From assembly GCF_027853965.1 (NCBI RefSeq), contig NZ_JAQGLB010000019.1, positions 115,810 through 179,809 of the forward strand: 64,000 nucleotides of DNA, read 5' to 3'. A program made the translations under genes and the position numbers. Shown piece by piece: positions 32,966 through 41,021 of this stretch. The stretch comes from Saccharopolyspora indica (GTDB taxonomy: Bacteria > Actinomycetota > Actinomycetes > Mycobacteriales > Pseudonocardiaceae). The notes beneath the pieces were generated by a model. The model was not told where the DNA came from. It made no database searches and saw only the letters and a list, made by a program, of their open reading frames with translations. How positions within the stretch are numbered: position 1 is the first letter of the stretch; each line of letters opens with the position of its first letter.

Positions 32966-34080
32966 GGCGTCACCTCCACGGGTTCAACGCTGTTCGTGCA
33001 CCGCGCCGACGCCGGATCGGGACGCCGTGCCCACTCCATCACCGACCAGGGCGGGCGCAGCTCGTCGAGGGTGCCGATGGGCCGCGGCCGGAGGGTGCGC
33101 ATGTCCTGCGCCTCGGTGTGCCGGGCGAAGACCCGTTCGGCGTAGCGGTGGCCGGTGTCCGCGCCCAGGACGAGGTGGAGGCGCTCGGGATCGCGCGCGG
33201 CCTCCCAGGAGGAGACCAGGTGCGCGGCCCCGGTCGACAGCCCCGCGAAGGTGGCGTGCTCCTGCAGGAGACCGATCGCGCCTGCCATGGCGTGCCGGAA
33301 GTCCAGCCAGTGCACGGTGTCGTACAGCTCGTGCCGCACGTTCTCGAAGGGGATGGAGCTCCCGATGCCCGCGATGATCGCCTCGGGATCGCTGAAGTGC
33401 TCGCTGCCGAAGGTGACGCTGCCGAACGGCTGGACCCCCACCAGGCGCACCGCCCGCCCCGTCTCCCGCAGCGCCTGCACGAGCCCGCCGGTGGACGCCC
33501 CGGTACCGACGGCGCCGACGACGGTCAGGGGCGCATCGGGCAGCGCCCCGGTGACGAGCTCGGCGAGCTCCCGGTACCCGACGTAGTGGACGGGGTCGTG
33601 GTACTGCCGCATCCAGTGGAAGTCGGGGCGGTCGGCCAGCAGTTCGCGGACCCGGCGCACGCGGCGTTCCTGGTCGAGCTGGAGGTTCTGCGACGGAGGC
33701 ATCTGATCGACCGTCGCACCCAGGACCTCCAGCTGCGCGCGCATGACCGAGTCGACGGCCGAGGAGGCCACGATGTGGCACCGCAAGCCGTAGCGGTGGC
33801 AGGCCATGGCCAGCGCCAGGGCGTAGATGCCGCTGGAGCTGTCGATGAGGGTCTGCCCCGGGAGGATGCGCCCGCGGTGCAGCAGCGTGCGAACGGCGCC
33901 CAGAGCCGCGTAGACCTTCATCGTCTCGAAGCGGGCGAGCACGACGTTGCCGTCGAGCCGGATCAGGTCCGGCGTCTTCAACGCGTCGGTGATGTGCTCG
34001 TGGACGGGTGCGGCGGTTTCCGGGCCGCGTTCGGGCGAGCGGATGCCGAGCGGGGGATCGTTCTCGTGGTGCGATGACAT
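32962..34080 (-). CDS. Cysteine-synthase-like PLP enzyme (fold type II)
   Basis: The 372-residue enzyme has the beta-family PLP layout: a likely Schiff-base lysine K55 in RFETMKVYAALG, a substrate loop at 81-84 (SSSG) and the phosphate-binding GTGAST at 192-197. The loop that reads TSGNTG in cysteine synthases is SSGIYA here, so the acceptor substrate probably differs. Relatives in siderophore and dipeptide-antibiotic clusters make 2,3-diaminopropionate precursors. ATG at 34080 follows GGAGGA. It is 37 bp after the methyltransferase and coupled to downstream frames. Confidence 0.83.
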   Translation of the reverse strand: MSSHHENDPPLGIRSPERGPETAAPVHEHITDALKTPDLIRLDGNVVLARFETMKVYAALGAVRTLLHRGRILPGQTLIDSSSGIYALALAMACHRYGLRCHIVASSAVDSVMRAQLEVLGATVDQMPPSQNLQLDQERRVRRVRELLADRPDFHWMRQYHDPVHYVGYRELAELVTGALPDAPLTVVGAVGTGASTGGLVQALRETGRAVRLVGVQPFGSVTFGSEHFSDPEAIIAGIGSSIPFENVRHELYDTVHWLDFRHAMAGAIGLLQEHATFAGLSTGAAHLVSSWEAARDPERLHLVLGADTGHRYAERVFARHTEAQDMRTLRPRPIGTLDELRPPWSVMEWARRPDPASARCTNSVEPVEVTP

Positions 34081-34117
34081 CGCGTACCGGTCCTCCAGGG
34101 CGACGGTGCGGACCTGA

Positions 34118-34858
34118 TCACTTCTTGCGCCCCCGGGCGATCAACCGCCGGGAGTGGTTGTCGTACGCGGAACCGTCGAAACCGCCGAAGCACTCCACAT
34201 CCGCGAAGCCGGCGGTCACGAACAGGTCGTGCAGTTCAGCGGCGCTGTAGAGGTAGGACGTCAGGGACGCCGTGCGCGCCGACGCACCGCGCACCAGCGT
34301 CCAGTCGGTCCGGAGCCTGCGCCAGCTGTCGAAGACGACGTCCCGCTGGACCACGTACGAACCGTCCGGCAGGTCGACCACCTGGGGCCTGCCGATCCAG
34401 CCGGCCAGGACCTCCTTGCCCATGACGTCCACGAGGAGCTGCCCACCGGGGGCGAGGCTCTCCCACGCGTTGCGCAGGACCCGGAGGTTGTCGTCCGGGT
34501 CGTCGAAGTACCCGAATGACGTGAACACGTTCAGGACGACGTCGAACGCCTCGGGCGCCGTGTAGGTGAGCATGTCGCCCCGCACCAGCCGGACATCGGC
34601 ACCGGCCTCCGCGCACGCGCTCCGCGCGCGCTCCAGCATCGGCTCGCTGAGGTCGACGCCCGTGACGTCGAATCCCCGGCCGACCAGCGGCGCCAGGAAC
34701 AGACCCGGACCGCAGCACAGGTCGAGAACCCTCGCTCCCGGCGGAAAGTCGAGGAGGGGTGAGGTGGCCACCAGCTCGGCGACGGACTCCGCTCGGGCCG
34801 GGGAGAACATGGTGGGCGCGAAGTCGGACCACAGCGAGTCGTCCTCGTACCACTTCAC
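34118..34858 (-). CDS. SAM-dependent methyltransferase (class I)
   Basis: The 246-residue product has a Rossmann methyltransferase fold with motif I VLDLCCGPGLFLAPL and motif II-like VTGVDLSEPMLERAR. A post-I acidic motif FDVVLNVFTSFGYF is followed by PGGQLLVDV. GTG at 34858 is chosen because GAGGGAGG lies 10 bases upstream; the longer frame to 34954 adds 32 residues of low coding quality. It is the first gene of the minus-strand set 34858 to 30427. Confidence 0.85.
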   Translation of the reverse strand: MKWYEDDSLWSDFAPTMFSPARAESVAELVATSPLLDFPPGARVLDLCCGPGLFLAPLVGRGFDVTGVDLSEPMLERARSACAEAGADVRLVRGDMLTYTAPEAFDVVLNVFTSFGYFDDPDDNLRVLRNAWESLAPGGQLLVDVMGKEVLAGWIGRPQVVDLPDGSYVVQRDVVFDSWRRLRTDWTLVRGASARTASLTSYLYSAAELHDLFVTAGFADVECFGGFDGSAYDNHSRRLIARGRKK

Positions 34859-35150
34859 GGCGCTCGGCCTCCCTCTCGGACCTGCGGGCGGCTCCTGCCA
34901 CTCCCGTCGTGCCAGTAGTCGGCCGCTTCCGGCGGGTAGTTCCCGGCAGTTCACGACAGGCCTCGCGCCGAAAACCGGTTGAGCGGTAACGAGGCGCGCG
35001 CCTACTCTGCGGCTGGACCGAGTCGTCTAGCCGAGGGCGTGCCGTTGTACATCGAGTGAGACCTCCCAAGCGCTGATTCATCGCGCGACGCGCATCCGCG
35101 TCGCGCCGATGTCTGCTGCGGACCTCCTCACTTGAAACAGGTGTACATCC
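34859..35150. promoter_or_regulatory. Divergent intergenic region with hairpin and TGTACATC repeats
   Basis: TGTACATC occurs at 35046-35053 and 35142-35149. Between them lies a hairpin with perfect 10-bp arms (GCGCGACGCG at 35083-35092 and complement at 35097-35106). The segments GAGTGAG and CTCACTT form a further inverted match. The region separates the methyltransferase set from the DUF1062 gene and probably contains both promoters. Confidence 0.4.
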
Positions 35151-35702
35151 GTGCTGAACAACTGGGTGGTCACGCCCACCTGCCTGCCGCTCGTCCGCCG
35201 TCGTTGCCACGCGTGCGGGTCCGATCGCTTCCGCCCGAACGGAAAGTTCCGCGTCAACGCCAACCACAAGCTCATCGACGTCTGGCTCCTGGTGCTCTGC
35301 ACCGATTGCGGGGAGACGGCGAAGCTCACGATCACGGAGCGGGCGCACGTCCGCTCCGTGCGAGCCGAGCTGCTGGACCGGTTGCACCACAACGATCCCG
35401 CCCTGGCCGCCGAGCTGCTCCAGGACCCGGTCGTGCAGCGCCGCAACCGCATCACCCTCGACTGGGACGGCGCCTGGCGGCTGGACACCGGCGGAGCGGA
35501 ACAGCCCGCGGAGGACGAGGCGATCGACGTCGCCGTCCGCTTCGCGGCCCGGATCCCGCTCCGGCCGGTACGACTGATCGCCGACGGCTTCGGCTTCTCC
35601 CGGGCCGAGGTCGAAAGGCTGCTCGACGGAGGAAGAATCGTCTCGGCGGTCCGGCTGAACGGCAAGCTCTCCGGCGACTTCACCTTCACCCTCAAGCGCT
35701 GA
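35151..35702 (+). CDS. DUF1062 family protein with zinc ribbon
   Basis: The 183-residue protein has an N-terminal four-cysteine zinc ribbon (RRRCHACGSDRF and VLCTDCGETAKL). The DUF1062 core NGKFRVNANHKLIDVWLL follows, with an S4-like C-terminal segment (LIADGFGFSRAEVERLLDGGRIVSAVRLNGKL). A nucleic-acid-binding role is plausible from the ribbon and S4-like end but is not established. GTG at 35151 is the likely start. It ends in a strong hairpin. Confidence 0.82.
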   Translation: MLNNWVVTPTCLPLVRRRCHACGSDRFRPNGKFRVNANHKLIDVWLLVLCTDCGETAKLTITERAHVRSVRAELLDRLHHNDPALAAELLQDPVVQRRNRITLDWDGAWRLDTGGAEQPAEDEAIDVAVRFAARIPLRPVRLIADGFGFSRAEVERLLDGGRIVSAVRLNGKLSGDFTFTLKR

Positions 35703-35707
35703 ACGGC

Positions 35708-35741
35708 GGGCCTGTCCGGCGAAAACCCGCCGGACAGGCCC
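35708..35741 (+). terminator. Terminator after DUF1062 gene
   Basis: Perfect 14-bp arms (GGGCCTGTCCGGCG at 35708-35721 and complement at 35728-35741) begin 5 bp past the stop, with an A-rich loop. Confidence 0.85.
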
Positions 35742-35834
35742 GGATCGCCGACGATCCGGATCCGGCCGAAACCGGATCGCGCCCCGCCACGTCCTAGGCG
35801 TTGATTGCCCACACCTGGATAGGAGTCCGCAGAC

Positions 35835-36344
35835 GTGACCGCCCTCTACCGGATCGCCATCGACGACAGGACCGACGCCACCGTGCGCGGCCGCTTCCAC
35901 ATGATCAACCCCGATGCCGGGATCCTCCCGGACTACGAAGAGCTGGTGCTGGAGATCATGCTCGACGCGTGGCAGCGGATGAAGGACGGCCGCTTCTACA
36001 CCGGCGACGGCCTCACCGACGACGCCCTCCCCATCTCCACCGGAGAAGCGGCCGCGCTCGCCGACGAGCACGAGCTGAAGGAGGTCTTCGAGGACGAGGA
36101 AGCGGACGGAACCCTCCTCGACCAGTTCGAGGAGATCATCGAGTCCGCCGAGGTGAGCGAACCGCGGAACACGCCGGGCTTCTGGGAGGCCGAAGGCTTC
36201 TGGGAAACCGCCACCGACGACGACTTCCCGGAGAACGTCGACGCCTACCCGTACGTCGAGTTCACCTTCACCGCCCACGACGCCCGCCACGTCGCCCACC
36301 TAGTGCCCGGCACGCACTGGGCAACGGCGCAGTACTGCGACTGA
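35835..36344 (+). CDS. Hypothetical acidic cytoplasmic protein
   Basis: The 169-residue protein is strongly acidic (clusters such as EVFEDEEADG and ATDDDFPENVD), with a well-formed N-terminus (MTALYRIAIDDRTDA) and C-terminal FTAHDARHVAHLVPGTHW. It has no membrane segment. I do not recognise a family. TAGGAG precedes the GTG start at 35835, and an intrinsic terminator follows. Confidence 0.75.
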   Translation: MTALYRIAIDDRTDATVRGRFHMINPDAGILPDYEELVLEIMLDAWQRMKDGRFYTGDGLTDDALPISTGEAAALADEHELKEVFEDEEADGTLLDQFEEIIESAEVSEPRNTPGFWEAEGFWETATDDDFPENVDAYPYVEFTFTAHDARHVAHLVPGTHWATAQYCD

Positions 36345-36351
36345 CACGCCA

Positions 36352-36395
36352 CCGGGCCTGCGACAGGAGCACTTCCCATCGCAGGCCCGGTTTTT
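36352..36395 (+). terminator. Intrinsic terminator with T-run
   Basis: Arms CCGGGCCTGCGA (36352-36363) and complement (36379-36390) are followed by TTTTT. This is the most canonical terminator in the window. Confidence 0.9.
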
Positions 36396-36404
36396 CGAAT
36401 GCGG

Positions 36405-36671
36405 CTAGGCGCCGCGGAGCTTGCAGGCGTCCAGAGCCCACTGCTGGCGGCCGTAGTTGTCGCGGAAGGCCCGGTAGCAGTCGGTGAGGTTGACCTCGTG
36501 ACAGGCGAACGTCGCGAGGTGCTCGTTGCCGCCGTTCGCGACGGCGTGGTCGATGCAGTCATCGACGCTGGCCAGGACGACCGGCGCGGTGGCCTGAGCG
36601 GCGGGTGCGAACCCCAGCGCGGCGGCCAGCACACCCGCTGCCGCCACGGACCGGCCGAGATGACGAATCAT
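36405..36671 (-). CDS. Small secreted cysteine-containing protein
   Basis: The 88-residue precursor has a signal peptide (MIRHLGRSVAAAGVLAAALG, probable cleavage after AQA near residue 27). The mature domain of about 61 residues holds four cysteines in CIDH, FACHE, TDCYRAF and DACKL, likely two disulphides. I do not recognise the family. Its ribosome binding site (GGAGGGAG) lies inside a strong hairpin described separately. Confidence 0.8.
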   Translation of the reverse strand: MIRHLGRSVAAAGVLAAALGFAPAAQATAPVVLASVDDCIDHAVANGGNEHLATFACHEVNLTDCYRAFRDNYGRQQWALDACKLRGA

Positions 36672-36680
36672 GATCAGCGT

Positions 36681-36713
36681 TCTCCCTCCTGGAACCTGCT
36701 TGCAGGAGGGAGA
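36681..36713 (-). promoter_or_regulatory. Hairpin that sequesters a Shine-Dalgarno sequence
   Basis: On the minus strand TCTCCCTCCTG pairs perfectly over 11 bp (36681-36691 with 36703-36713) around an 11-base loop. The start-proximal arm is AGGAGGGAGA, the ribosome binding site of the secreted protein starting at 36671, 9 bases from the ATG. Translation should be blocked while the stem is closed. Confidence 0.6.
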
Positions 36714-36818
36714 CAACCGGCAGCGCACCGACCCGGCCAGCCGGCGTCCACCACCGGTCGAGATCTTCACCGGAGCGACGGTCACCCCGGCACGCACCGT
36801 GATCGCCCCGAGCGCGGA

Positions 36819-37556
36819 CTAGCTCTGCGCGGTCGGGCGGACGATCACTTCGCCCACGTCGACACCGGCGGGCTGCTCGATCGCGAACGCCACGGCACGC
36901 GCGATCGCGGACGGCGGCTGCGCGACCTCCCGCACGCGGGAAGCGGTCTCCTCGTCGACCGCACCCGAGCGCGCGCCCTCGGTGTCGGTCATCCCCGGCG
37001 AAACGACCGTCACGCGGAGGTCAGGACCGGCTTCCTGCCGCAACGCCTCCGAGAGCACCCGGACCGCCGTCTTCGTCGCGGCGTACACGCCCTGCGCCGG
37101 AACGATCCGGTGCCCGGCCGTCGACGCCATGTGGACGAAGTGCCCCGACTTCTGCGCGCGGAACACCGGGAGCGCGGCGCCGATCCCGTTGAGAACTCCG
37201 GTCAGGTTCGTCGCGACCATGTCGTCCCAGTCGTCCTGCCGCAGCTCGTCGAACCCGGAGACGGCCATGCTGCCCGCATTCGACACGAGCACGTCGAGTC
37301 GCCCGAACCGCTCCTGAGCAGCCGCGACGAGCCTCCCGAGGTCCTCCCGGCGCCGCACGTCCACGCCGAGCCCGAAAGCCGCGCCACCGGCGGCGTCGAT
37401 GCGCGCGACGACTTCGGCGAGGCGGTCCTCGCGCCGCGCACCGAGCACGACGGCCGCACCACGCCCCGCCAGGTGCTCGGCGATCGCCGCACCGATCCCG
37501 CTGCTCGCACCCGTGATCGCGATGATCTTGCCCTCGACGCCGTCCCGCTCACCCAT
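36819..37556 (-). CDS. Short-chain dehydrogenase/reductase
   Basis: The 245-residue NAD(P)-dependent enzyme has the classical SDR features: TGASSGIG near residue 15, VSNAG, catalytic serine in HMASTAG, and YAATK. It ends with PSAIARAVAFAIEQPAGVDVGEVIVRPT, the pattern of the YdfG-like subgroup. It is divergent from a TetR gene with paired operators between them and is probably its target. Confidence 0.93.
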   Translation of the reverse strand: MGERDGVEGKIIAITGASSGIGAAIAEHLAGRGAAVVLGARREDRLAEVVARIDAAGGAAFGLGVDVRRREDLGRLVAAAQERFGRLDVLVSNAGSMAVSGFDELRQDDWDDMVATNLTGVLNGIGAALPVFRAQKSGHFVHMASTAGHRIVPAQGVYAATKTAVRVLSEALRQEAGPDLRVTVVSPGMTDTEGARSGAVDEETASRVREVAQPPSAIARAVAFAIEQPAGVDVGEVIVRPTAQS

Positions 37557-37576
37557 GCGCACCCCTGATAACCTGA

Positions 37577-37626
37577 AGCGGACAACTGTCCGGAACAGTC
37601 GTGAAGCTATCGGACAGTTGTCCGCT
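37577..37626. promoter_or_regulatory. Paired TetR operators
   Basis: GGACAACTGTCC and GGACAGTTGTCC, each nearly palindromic, lie within 37577-37592 and 37611-37626 and are exact inverted copies of each other over 16 bp. They occupy the spacer between the SDR and TetR genes, as expected for an autoregulated TetR operator. Confidence 0.7.
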
Positions 37627-37650
37627 TTGCAATCGAGGAACGGAGCGGTG

Positions 37651-38229
37651 ATGCGATCGCAGGAGGCCGGGGGACGCGCGGTCCGCCGCGACGCCGAGCG
37701 CAACCGCGCGCTGATCATCGGCGCCGCACGAACAGCGCTCGAAGCCGACGGCAACGCCTCGATGCACGCGATCGCGAAGGCAGCGGGCGTCGGCCAGGGC
37801 ACGCTCTACCGGCACTTCCCCACTCGCGAGGCGCTCGTCATGACCGTGCACCGCAACGACGTCCAAGACCTGGTCGACGCCGCCCCAGCGCTGCTCGCGA
37901 AGCACCCGCCGGCAGTCGCCCTCCGCCGGTGGTTCGACCGCCTCGCCCAGTACGGCCGCATCAAGCACGGCCTCGCGAACGCGCTCCACACGGCAATGCA
38001 CGCCGAACTGGCCGAAGAGGGCTACGGCCCGGTCGTCACCGCGATCGGCTCACTGCTCGAAGCGGGCGTGCGGGACGGCACCCTCCGCGAGGACATCACG
38101 CCGGAAGAAGTCCTCCTGCTGGTCGGCTTCCTCTGGCGAATCGCCCCCGACGCCACCTGGCAAGACCGAACCCGACGCCTGCTCGACATCACCATGGACG
38201 CCCTCAGGGCCGAGTCCCCGAACCCGTAG
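37651..38229 (+). CDS. TetR-family regulator
   Basis: The 192-residue protein has a TetR HTH domain (RNRALIIGAARTALEADGNASMHAIAKAAGVGQGTLYRHFPTREALV) and a C-terminal domain of the SbtR/KstR2-like type (RWFDRLAQYGRIKHGLANAL). ATG at 37651 follows GAGGAACGGAG. It is divergent from the SDR gene and probably represses both through the operators at 37577-37626. Confidence 0.92.
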   Translation: MRSQEAGGRAVRRDAERNRALIIGAARTALEADGNASMHAIAKAAGVGQGTLYRHFPTREALVMTVHRNDVQDLVDAAPALLAKHPPAVALRRWFDRLAQYGRIKHGLANALHTAMHAELAEEGYGPVVTAIGSLLEAGVRDGTLREDITPEEVLLLVGFLWRIAPDATWQDRTRRLLDITMDALRAESPNP

Positions 38230-38263
38230 CCGGGGCACTGCTGCGAAACCGGCCTCCCGAGCC

Positions 38264-38563
38264 TCAACCCACCGAGCACCGGCGCAGCTTCTCGATCAGC
38301 ACAGCGGCAAGAACCGCGCTCACCCCACCGAGCACCGCACCGGTCACCGCCACCATCACCGCATAGCGGTAACTGACCCTCGGCCCGGCCGGAACGGCGT
38401 TGCGCATCCGCTCCTCCGTCCAGTACCCGTCTTCCACGGGAGGAAGCACGGTGGAAACCACGGGCGACTCCGCGGTACCCCCGTCAGCTGCCCTCGCCCT
38501 GCCGCGTGTTCGAGCCAAATCCGCCTCCTGAACCGCATTCCCCCGAACGCCGAGAACGATCAT
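38264..38563 (-). CDS. Small single-pass membrane protein
   Basis: The 99-residue product is polar and charged for the first 60 residues, then has one membrane helix (YAVMVAVTGAVLGGVSAVLAAVLI) and a short basic tail. It starts at 38563 after GAGGTG, 20 bp behind the LysE-type exporter gene, and is probably co-transcribed. No family recognised. Confidence 0.6.
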   Translation of the reverse strand: MIVLGVRGNAVQEADLARTRGRARAADGGTAESPVVSTVLPPVEDGYWTEERMRNAVPAGPRVSYRYAVMVAVTGAVLGGVSAVLAAVLIEKLRRCSVG

Positions 38564-38583
38564 CCCGCACCTCGGGCCGTGGT

Positions 38584-39222
38584 TCAGCTGGGTCGGCTGA
38601 TGGCCATCTTCGCGGCGAAGAAGCCCAGCAGGGTGCCGGATGCCAGACGCTGCGCCTGGAGCACGCGGGGGTGGCGGGCCAGGTACCCGGCGAGCGCGGC
38701 GGCGGCGAGCACGATGAGACCGTTGACGCCCACACCGATCACGATCTGCGCGGCTCCGAGCTGGATGAACTGCCACCACGTCGAACCCAGCGCGGGATCG
38801 ATGAACTGCGGGATCAGCGCCGCGTACAGGAGCGCGATCTTCGGGTTCAGCAGATTCGTCAGGAACCCCATGCCGAACAACCGGGCAGCGGAGTGCGGGG
38901 CCAGCTCCCGCGGCTCGAACGGCGACCGGCCGCCGGGACGCAGGATCTGCCAAGCCATCCACGCGAGGTACGCGGCACCGAGGAGCTTCACCACGTGGTA
39001 GGCCTCCGGAACGGCCGCGAAGAGCGCGGACAGACCAGCAGCGGCGGCGAGCAGGTACACGACGAACCCGAGAGCGACCCCGGCGAGCGACACGAGACCG
39101 GCCCGCCGTCCCTGCGAGATGGCCCGCGAAGCCAGGTAGACCATGTTGGGCCCGGGAGTCAGCACCATCCCCAACTCCAGCACCACAACACCGAGCAGCG
39201 AAGCGAGCGGCACGAATTCCAC
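38584..39222 (-). CDS. LysE/RhtB-family exporter
   Basis: The 212-residue protein has six hydrophobic helices and the LysE signature LTPGPNMVYLASRAISQGRRAGL near the N-terminus, followed by GAAYLAWMAWQIL and the conserved FLTNLLNPKIALLY. Members export amino acids or homoserine lactones. A GTG start at 39222 fits the family, although the ribosome binding site is weak. Confidence 0.92.
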   Translation of the reverse strand: MEFVPLASLLGVVVLELGMVLTPGPNMVYLASRAISQGRRAGLVSLAGVALGFVVYLLAAAAGLSALFAAVPEAYHVVKLLGAAYLAWMAWQILRPGGRSPFEPRELAPHSAARLFGMGFLTNLLNPKIALLYAALIPQFIDPALGSTWWQFIQLGAAQIVIGVGVNGLIVLAAAALAGYLARHPRVLQAQRLASGTLLGFFAAKMAISRPS

Positions 39223-39311
39223 CGGCCGAACGTATCCGGCGACCACTCCCCTTGCCCAGACCAGAAGAGGAAGACCACAGGTCACCCGAGTGATCCTGCG
39301 GCCTTCCCACG

Positions 39312-41021
39312 TCAGTTCAGGTAGCCGATGACCGGGGTCCAGCTGGTGGTGTCGTAGGAATTGGCACCTGCGGCACCGGGATCGACGATGAACCGGAGGG
39401 TGTCGCCCGCCTTGAGGGTCAGCGAGTCGACGTTGGTGGGGACACCCACGCGGTCGCTGCCACCCAGGGCGCGGCTGCCCAGCACCGGACGGCCGTTGTG
39501 CTGGATCTGGACGCGCACGCCGTCCCCGCCCAGGTCGGACTTCGCGGCCTGGCCGCGGATCGCGACCGTCCCGTCGCGCGGCGCCGTCCAGGTCCTGGCG
39601 ACGTGGCCGGAAGAGCCGCCCGGGTGCCAGTTCCACTTCTCGAGCACGGGCAGAGCGCTGCCGGCCGGACGCCAGGACTGGTCGTTCTGGTGGTAGGTGA
39701 GGTCGGCCCAGGTGGCCCCGCCGTTGTCCGAGTACTGGTAGCGCCAGCCGTAGAGGCCCTGGCTGGGCGAGAAGTCGCGGGCCGCGAACCAGATCCGGTC
39801 TCCGACGGCGGGGCCGACGTTCCCGGTGATCTCGACGTCGGCGAAGCTGCCGCCGTTCACGACCGCGGTGAGGCTGTCGCCTTCCCACAGGTTGCCGCGG
39901 ATCACCCCGTCGGAGTGCGCATCGTCGCCCAGCGCCGCGATGGGGGGCTGGCCGTTGTACGCGATCGCATTGGACTCAACGGTCACGTCCTCGTTCGGAC
40001 TGCCCTCGTGGATGCCCTGGAGGGCGACGCCCCAGCGGACGTTCCCGGTGATCAGGTTGCCGCGGAGGGCGACGTTGCTGGTCCCGTTCTCGTAGTTGAC
40101 GCCGCTCTGATCGGGAGAGCCCGACTGCTGGGTGTAGGCGACGATGTTGTTGGTGAGGTTGGCGTCGTTGACGTTGCCGAGGTAGATGCCAGTGGTGCCG
40201 GAGTGGACGTAGCAGCCCCCGGCGTGGCTGACGAGCGAGTCCATCACCGTCAGCCGCGTGATGTTCTGCAGGGTGAGGGAGTTGGGGCAGTTCTTGTAGG
40301 CGGCGGGCTGGCCGTCGTCGTTGGTGAGGTTGAGCCGGCTGAGCACGACGTCCTGGAGGAAGGTGCGCGGCAGCCCAGCGGCCCCGAAGGCGATCGAAAC
40401 CTCGTTGCGCGATCCTTCGATATCGCTCATCCGGACGCCCTTGATCGCCCACTGGCCGTCCGCGAGGGTGGAAGTCCCGGCGACGTAGACGCCCATGTGG
40501 TTGTGGTGCAGCTCCAGGCTGGAGAAGTTCAGGTCCTGGTTGCCGATGCCTTCGGCACCGTCGTACCTGGCCCGGATCCCGAAGACCAGCTTCGCCTTCC
40601 CCTCCCCGCTACCGTCGATCTCCAGGTTGTTCACGCTCCAGTGCGAGACGTTGAACATCTCGATGCCGGTGTGGTCGGCGCCTTTGAGGATGCGCGGCTT
40701 GTCTCCGCGGCCGTAGGCGGAGAGCTCGATCCGGTTGCCTGCCGTACCGGAGCCGCGCAGGTCCATACTCTCGGCCCAGGCAGCGCCGCGAGCCAGCAGG
40801 ATCTTGTCGCCCGCGGTGTAGGTGCGGGCGTTGACCGGCGCGAAGGTGCACCAGGGCCGCTGCTGGGTGCCGGGCCCGGAGTCGGAGCAGTTCGAGCCTG
40901 AACGGTTGTCGACGTGGTACGACGTGCCCGCCGCGTGGGCCGTCCCCGCAAAGGTCAGGCCGGACACCAGCGTGGCCACGACGGTGGCCAGCACGGAAGC
41001 AGTGCGTTTGGAGCGTTTCAT
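39312..41021 (-). CDS. Secreted right-handed parallel beta-helix protein
   Basis: The 569-residue precursor has a signal peptide (MKRSKRTASVLATVV, cleavage near AHAAG). The beta-helix repeats (about residues 80-400) are marked by asparagine ladders such as NVSHWSVNNLEIDGSG, NANLTNNIVAYT and NVALRGNLITGN. A C-terminal beta-sandwich domain (WRYQYSDNGGATWADL onward) resembles a carbohydrate-binding module. Such proteins are often polysaccharide lyases or hydrolases, but no catalytic set is evident. ATG at 41021; the preceding TTG codon is less likely. Confidence 0.82.
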   Translation of the reverse strand: MKRSKRTASVLATVVATLVSGLTFAGTAHAAGTSYHVDNRSGSNCSDSGPGTQQRPWCTFAPVNARTYTAGDKILLARGAAWAESMDLRGSGTAGNRIELSAYGRGDKPRILKGADHTGIEMFNVSHWSVNNLEIDGSGEGKAKLVFGIRARYDGAEGIGNQDLNFSSLELHHNHMGVYVAGTSTLADGQWAIKGVRMSDIEGSRNEVSIAFGAAGLPRTFLQDVVLSRLNLTNDDGQPAAYKNCPNSLTLQNITRLTVMDSLVSHAGGCYVHSGTTGIYLGNVNDANLTNNIVAYTQQSGSPDQSGVNYENGTSNVALRGNLITGNVRWGVALQGIHEGSPNEDVTVESNAIAYNGQPPIAALGDDAHSDGVIRGNLWEGDSLTAVVNGGSFADVEITGNVGPAVGDRIWFAARDFSPSQGLYGWRYQYSDNGGATWADLTYHQNDQSWRPAGSALPVLEKWNWHPGGSSGHVARTWTAPRDGTVAIRGQAAKSDLGGDGVRVQIQHNGRPVLGSRALGGSDRVGVPTNVDSLTLKAGDTLRFIVDPGAAGANSYDTTSWTPVIGYLN

